This document shows positions 59,331 to 64,000 of a stretch of DNA of 64,000 nt, in pieces. The notes under the pieces were generated by a model that worked only from the letters and a program-made list of their open reading frames with translations, searched no databases and was not told where the DNA came from. The position numbers and the translations under genes were made by a program. The DNA is taken from NCBI GenBank assembly GCA_046347475.1, contig JAXMGD010000001.1, positions 620,001-684,000 on the forward strand, read 5' to 3'. Position 1 is the first letter of the stretch, and the number at the start of each line of letters is the position of its first letter. The stretch is from CAMCXE01 sp046347475 (lineage in GTDB: Bacteria; Pseudomonadota; Gammaproteobacteria; Pseudomonadales; Cellvibrionaceae).

Positions 59331-61884
59331 CTAAGGGTTTAATAGGTGAGTCCATTTTTGAGCAAGTGCATTGCTATCACAGGTAGCCAAGGTTACGGGA
59401 TTGCCCGCCTGTAAACATTTTCCAGCCTGTCCAATCGACTTAATTTGGAAATAAGTCATCTCACCATAGCTGTAAGATATTTCCCAGTCTGTAGTATTTG
59501 CTGGAGCTGCGTTTAGGTTGTTAATGTCTTGCTGAATAACTGTATTCGCACCATTTGCATAGAGTTGAAAACCGTTGAAGGTTTCAATTTTGCCTATAGC
59601 ACCTTTAGAGGTTGTAGCACTATTATGGTATCCGAGTTGAAACAGCTGGCTTTGTGTTACGGGATCATTGCTCAGATTGGTATCGGATGGAGGTACACAA
59701 GTCTTAACAGTCAGGTTGGCCACGCCCTTCAAATTTGTATATGTATCGTTTGAAGTTTGTGGAACAGTTAAGGCCGTTAAGCACAAACCATTCGTGCCAT
59801 TCGTGGCATTTTTAAGGAATCTAGGTGCAGTTCCTTTTACCATGTATCGAATTTGTATAGCTGCGGTAACATCACCGGAAAGAACTGTAGGGTTTAAATC
59901 TTCGATACTGGCAATGTCGGCTAATTTGTCGCCATTACAATCACCTACGAAAAGGTTATAGCTCGCTTGGCGGTGATACGCTTGAGCTACTGGCTGACCA
60001 AATTGGCCTAACAGTGAGGTGGCCTGGGGTTGGGCTTGGTCGTAGAGATTAACCAGGCTATGAGCGCCATCCCTATCCGTATAAATCAAATCAGCATAAC
60101 CGTCACCATTGATGTCTCCAGGGTAAATACCCCCTGAACCTATTCCTCCCATGTTGGGGAGAGAAAATATTTTCTGGGTAAACGTGGGGTTATTGGTTGC
60201 ATTCCCGTTGCCATCAATTATATGCAGAACAAATTCATAGCTTCCGTCATTATTCCAGCTTAGTAAATCCGTTTTACCATCACCATTGAAGTCACCTGTA
60301 GCAACATTGGTGCGAATTCCGGTTACTGTTAGGTTTCCGGTGGTTTCGGTGGCGAAGGTGCCGTTACCTAGATTTTTTCTGATATAGAGTTTGGAGGTTG
60401 GTGGGTTGTAAATAGCTATATCGGTGTACTTAGGGCTTGTGACTGGCGTGGCAGGTATTGGGGCTCCGTCAAAATCGCCAACTAAAGGTTTCGCGGTTTG
60501 ATTATTTAATCCCGTAATAAGAAAGTCGGGATCAGTGGAGGTGCCCGCTATCATGGTGTTGGTGCTAAAACTGCCGGGGCTAGTGGTTGCGGACCCAGTA
60601 GAAAATTCCCATTTAAAGCCAGATTTGGTTACTCCGTTTACGGTTTTTGCGGCGGGTATTGCCCAAACTATATCCGTATTGACATCGCCACCTGTAAAAG
60701 TACCTGCCATTGGGAGGTAGATAGGTTGGTGCGGATCCCAAGCATTGGTATTTCGTGTAGACGATATCCTCGACACGGTTGCGCCACCCGCTTGCCCAGC
60801 TTGAGGCAGACTGTATCCACATAGATCCGCTGATCTTGGGTGTTTTATTGGGGCTAAACACAGCGGGTTCGATAGTGGATAATTTTGAGTGCAAAACGCT
60901 GATTTAGCGGCGGCTTGGAAATGGCTTGCGCTATAGCTCATCGAGGCTGGTGTCATCCATGGTTTAGAGCCATCGGTACCAAACCAGCTTTTATTTCGTA
61001 CATGGCTGTCGTACCTTGGATTAAAAATCGGCCCATTTTGCACTGGTTGTTAATCAGGTGCGGATGCACTGGATGCTCCATAATTGGCAGCAGTGGAAGC
61101 CAGGGCGTAGTTAGAAGAAGTTCCGCCCGTGTCGAACCCACTGCCGCTTTTTAATGCGCTCAGTCTATGGCAACCGGAACATGTGCTGTCATTCGTTTGG
61201 ATTGTGTATGTCTCTTGATCGGGATATTCAACGTTCCAGTGGGGCGAGTTATTGGTGTAGTAATTGTATATTCCAGTACCCGGCACATTGTGTTTGGTGA
61301 CGGTTGTCGCGGCAAAATACGGCGATCTGATTAGCCCGCCATTATTGTGACAACCCATGCAGCCCCTCATCATCCCATCAGACTGCTCCCAACCCTTAAA
61401 ACCGCCATTGTTTGGGTCAAGAATGGGACGCCGGAAATCATCTTCTGCGCCGTAGAAAGCTTGGTAAAAACACGTAGCACCGGTATTTTTATTCATTTGA
61501 ATAAGTGCTATGTCGCCAAAGTTGCCTGCTGAATTATCTGATTTATGCCTGCAAGATAAATAAATTTCTACATCGGGAGTTGAGTACAGCGCACCACCAA
61601 GACTGCCATTGTCACAACCGGCCGTCAGCATTGCTGGGTTTTTGCACTTTGTGGGGTCTTGTTCCTGGGGGCCTTTGGTAAGGCCGGTTATTAAGGATGC
61701 CGAGCCTATTTTACCATTTACAGTAGTGGTTAGATCCCTACAGTTAAAGTAGGGAACTGTTACGCCGATTTCTTTATCGCAATTTGCTGCAACGACCGGG
61801 ATGGGCGGAGCTGCAAAAGTGTGGCTAGACAGACAGAGAGAGACAGACAGATAGTCCTGTCAGTGTATAAATTTTATGCGTCAT
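59331..61884 (-). pseudogene. Exported c-type heme, FG-GAP-repeat and ricin-lectin protein, broken by a frameshift and a stop
   Basis: A start at 61882-61884 (GGAA upstream) gives MTHKIYTLTGLSVCLSLSV and then TAG. Shifting frame within the CTGTCTGT tract (about 61826-61857) continues SSHTFAAPPIPVVAANCDKE and the open frame PYFNCRDL..CKNPAMLTAGCD. The body runs in frame through RGCMGCHNNGG and STCSGCHRLS (two heme motifs) to ..SSASAPD, then a TAA at 61041-61043. The same frame goes on directly after it (QPVQNGPIFNPRYDSH) to 59331. The second half has FG-GAP/VCBS repeats (GDFNGDGKTDLLSW, GDINGDGYADLIY, GDCNGDKLADI) and a ricin-B-like end (GKCLQAGNPVTLATCDSNA). Reading through both lesions would give roughly 850 residues. 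Confidence 0.8.
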
Positions 61885-62240
61885 AAGCTTTTTCCATTGA
61901 TTGTTTCGATGACGGGCATTTGCCCGGCCGCACATTAAGTAATTCTTTATTTGATTGCAAATTTTAATTGAATAATATATGCGTTTAGCTTGTTTAATGA
62001 TGGCGAAGAATGCCAGATTTTTAGTATGGTTATTACGCTTGCGAGTATGATGTCGCGCGAAACGCGCTTATTAGCAAGGCAACAAAATAGCTCGTCCTGA
62101 TCTATTGTGCTTCGCCCCGCTTAAAATGCGCAGAGGTGTGGATTTGCTTGTTTTAGTGGGGCTTGCGGCGCCTTAGGCTGCCCGTGCTGCATCCATCCAG
62201 CACTTGTTAACCCGACACTAAAAGTCGCCGGGTTAATAAA
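61885..62240. repeat. Intergenic region with two degenerate dispersed hairpins
   Basis: Near 62076-62120 there is a degraded copy of the 7067/8969 hairpin (AACAAAATAGCTCGTCCTGA). At 62139-62240, GTGGGGCTTGCGGCGCC and TTAACCCGACACTAAAAG + TCGCCGGGTTAATAA match the element at 48387-48482. No gene. Confidence 0.55.
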
Positions 62241-62244
62241 TGCT

Positions 62245-63330
62245 CAGATTCAGATCCCAAATGCATAACTCAATAGAGTTGAGATAAGAGGCCAGCTGCA
62301 GGTAGTCTGGCCACTTACTCCTGCAAGAGATATGACCATGGGCCACAAGCAACTGACCTACGAACAACGATGCCAGATTTATGCGGCTGAAGGAAACCCC
62401 GATAACCCAGGCTGAGATAGCTAACATTCTGGGTTGTAACCAAGCCACTATTTCACGAGAACTAAAGCGCAATCGGGGCGAGCGAGGATATCGGCATAAG
62501 CAAGCGCAAGAAAAAAGTGCGCAACGCCGTAGGAGCTCGCATTCTCCCCACGTGTTAACGCCTGATACTGTTATTCAGGTTGAAAAATTACTGACTGAAG
62601 AACAGTGGAGTCCCGATCAAATAAGCGGCTGGCTACTCGTTGAAGAAGGTATTCAAATCAGCCATGAAACAATCTACCGTCATATTTGGGCAGACAAACG
62701 TAACGGCGGGACGCTTTACAGGCATTTACGCCGCAGAGGGAAAAAATATCAGCATCGAGGCGGAGACAAAACAAGTCGAGGGCAGATTAAAGATCGGTGC
62801 AGCATTGACGAACGGCCTGCAGCGGTTGATGAAAAGATAGAGGTCGGGCATTGGGAAATCGACACAGTAATCGGGAAAAATCACAGCGGTGCGGTCGTGA
62901 CGCTGGTTGAGCGTACTAATAAATATTTTTTGTGCGCTCGGGTGATGAGAAGGACAGCAGAAGCGGTTGCAGCGGCCACCATTGCACTGCTAACCCCATT
63001 TAAAAGCATTGTAAAAAGCATTACTTCAGATAACGGAAAAGAGTTTGCCGAGCACGTTAAAATCGCCAGCACGCTCGAATGTGATTTTTATTTTGCACAC
63101 CCATATCATTCGTGGGAGCGAGGCCTAAATGAGAACACTAATGGTCTGTTGCGACAATATTTTCCAAAAAATACAGATTTTAAGCGTGTTTCGGACGCCG
63201 ATGTTCAAACGGTTATGGCAAAACTGAATCGACGCCCTAGAAAGACACTTGGCTACGCTACTCCTGCCATGCTTATGGAAATGTGTAGGGCAGCATAGTA
63301 TTAATTTTCGGGTGGGGTTTAAACTGAATC
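62245..63330 (+). mobile_element. IS30-family insertion sequence (ends approximate)
   Basis: The transposase frame defines the element. The proposed ends are the GATTCAG near 62245-62253 and its complement CTGAATC at 63324-63330, which are the only matching bases I could find; full terminal repeats were not resolved. The length of about 1.09 kb suits IS30. The right end abuts a large hairpin at 63331-63394. Confidence 0.55.
62332..63298 (+). pseudogene. IS30-family transposase, frameshifted near the N-terminus
   Basis: From the ATG at 62332 the frame reads MTMGHKQLTYEQRCQIYA, the normal IS30 opening, but then runs into a stop within ten codons. The rest is in the +1 frame from 62381: TPITQAEIANILGCNQATIS + RELKRN (HTH), GHWEIDTVIGK (first Asp), SITSDNGKEF (second Asp) and ERGLNENTNGLLRQYFPK (Glu), the full DDE core, ending at 63298. 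One inserted or lost base near 62378-62385 separates them. The internal ATG at 62381 could still give a 305-residue protein lacking only about 16 N-terminal residues, so activity is uncertain. Confidence 0.85.
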
Positions 63331-63394
63331 CCCTCAAATGGTTCATTTATCCAGTGCAGTGTTTTCGCACTGGATAAATGAACCGTTTGATGGG
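63331..63394. repeat. Large near-perfect hairpin next to the IS
   Basis: CAAATGGTTCATTTATCCAG + TGC (63335-63357) pairs with its complement at 63367-63389 with one mismatch over 23 bp, extended by CCCC/GGGG. Loop AGTGTTTTC. It lies exactly where the IS30 element appears to end; IS30-type elements often target palindromes. No gene lies in 63299-63597. Confidence 0.75.
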
Positions 63395-63544
63395 GCGCCA
63401 AGCGAAGCGCGGTAGGTTTTGGATTTTGCCTGGCTTCGAACAGGGAATATATATGGGGCGAACCGTTATGCATTTGGGGGTTGAGTTTGCGCTGTAAAGG
63501 TAAGAATTAAAGAGCATACCTTTTAAAGGCGATTATATAGACGT

Positions 63545-63578
63545 AAAAAAACCCGCATTAAAAAATGCGGGTTTTTTA
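63545..63578. terminator. Bidirectional Rho-independent terminator
   Basis: ACCCGCATT/AATGCGGGT stem with As on the left and TTTTTTATT on the right. On the minus strand it ends the xylanase gene whose stop is at 63598. Confidence 0.85.
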
Positions 63579-63597
63579 TTGGGTGCCTAAAAGTGAA

Positions 63598-64000
63598 TTA
63601 CAAACCCTTAAGCGCTTCTTGAACGCCTAAAAACGCAGGCTTAGCTTTTAATTCGCCATTAAACAACAAGGGCCAATCGGGCAGTGAACCATTCGCATAA
63701 TACCAACTGTCTGGGTCAGCTACCCCCCAAACGGTTATGCCACCGCGTTGCGCCGGGGGCACTACGTCTAAGTAGGCTTGCACTATAGCTTTATAGCGGG
63801 CTTTTTGTGCATCAAGGCCGGGGCAATTGGCTGAGCAATCATCGCGATTGACATAGTCGTTGGCTGAATTGCCGTCGTACGGGTTGTTGATGCGCACGTC
63901 CAATTCAGAAATACGAATTTTTAAATTGGGGCTAAGCGCAACAATTTTTGCCATAGAGGCGCGAATATTATCAATGGAGGGCCAATCATTTAATACGTGC
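63598..64000 (-). CDS. GH10 endo-1,4-beta-xylanase, C-terminal part (runs off the window)
   Basis: The frame is open to the window edge and encodes the last 133 residues of a GH10 (beta/alpha)8 barrel: VLNDWPSIDNIRASMAKIVA, then the nucleophile strand IRISELDVRI with the catalytic Glu, and the closing ITVWGVADPDSWYYANGSLP followed by PLLFNGELKAKPAFLGVQEA. These are the standard landmarks of the family's C-terminal half. CSANC in the loop between suggests a disulphide. Nothing follows the catalytic domain, so any CBM would be N-terminal and outside the window. An internal ATG at 63952-63954 is not the start. Confidence 0.93.
   Translation of the reverse strand, partial: HVLNDWPSIDNIRASMAKIVALSPNLKIRISELDVRINNPYDGNSANDYVNRDDCSANCPGLDAQKARYKAIVQAYLDVVPPAQRGGITVWGVADPDSWYYANGSLPDWPLLFNGELKAKPAFLGVQEALKGL

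Overview
The window looks like a chromosomal segment of a polysaccharide-degrading gammaproteobacterium of the Cellvibrio/Cellvibrionaceae type. The evidence is long poly-serine linkers in several secreted proteins and lipoproteins, a GH11 xylanase with a poly-serine tail and C-terminal sorting signal, the end of a GH10 xylanase, a CBM-like lipoprotein, DUF1592/DUF1552-type surface proteins and a complete-looking type VI secretion (T6SS) core locus. The assignment rests on gene content only. No rRNA, tRNA or CRISPR array was seen.

Layout. 1-7 kb: a minus-strand run (SerC-like aminotransferase, stand-alone E2-type acyltransferase, cytochrome P450, GNAT-like protein, sugar transferase, ketosynthase-like protein) that resembles a small biosynthetic cluster. 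7-23 kb: an accessory zone dense in dispersed hairpin repeats. It carries a BLF1/CNF1-like deamidase candidate (7158-8003), lipoproteins, an SDR pair, phospholipase A, a ribosome-inactivating protein of the ricin/Shiga A-chain family (16553-17179), and two Tse2-like toxin genes. Both toxin genes are broken by frameshifts, and each keeps an intact overlapping downstream candidate immunity gene. 22.9-25.3 kb: a two-gene reverse transcriptase plus PD-(D/E)XK nuclease module, probably anti-phage. 25.5-46.6 kb: the T6SS locus in two divergent arms, tssA/B/C/C2/E/F/G/H on the minus strand and tagH/tssJ/K/L/M/tagF on the plus strand. No hcp, vgrG or PAAR gene is visible. 47-62 kb: a decayed lactonase, a diguanylate cyclase, c-type-heme lipoproteins with DUF1592/DUF1552 partners, the GH11 xylanase, and a broken heme/FG-GAP/lectin gene. 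62.3-63.3 kb: an IS30-family element. 63.6-64 kb: the GH10 xylanase C-terminus.

How it may work together (inference). The T6SS would be the export machine. The Tse2-like toxins are a family linked to T6SS warfare between bacteria. The RIP and the BLF1/CNF1-like protein have no signal peptide and belong to families that act on eukaryotic ribosomes, eIF4A or Rho GTPases, so they could be aimed at protist grazers. The toxin pseudogenes with intact partners look like orphan immunity left after effector decay. The same zone holds the RT-nuclease module and at least four repeat families, which makes it look like a toxin/immunity/defence island beside the T6SS locus.

Limits. Everything was read by eye from sequence and translation. 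No homology search, structure prediction or RNA folding was run. Several genes contain frameshifts, and sequencing error cannot be excluded for any of them.
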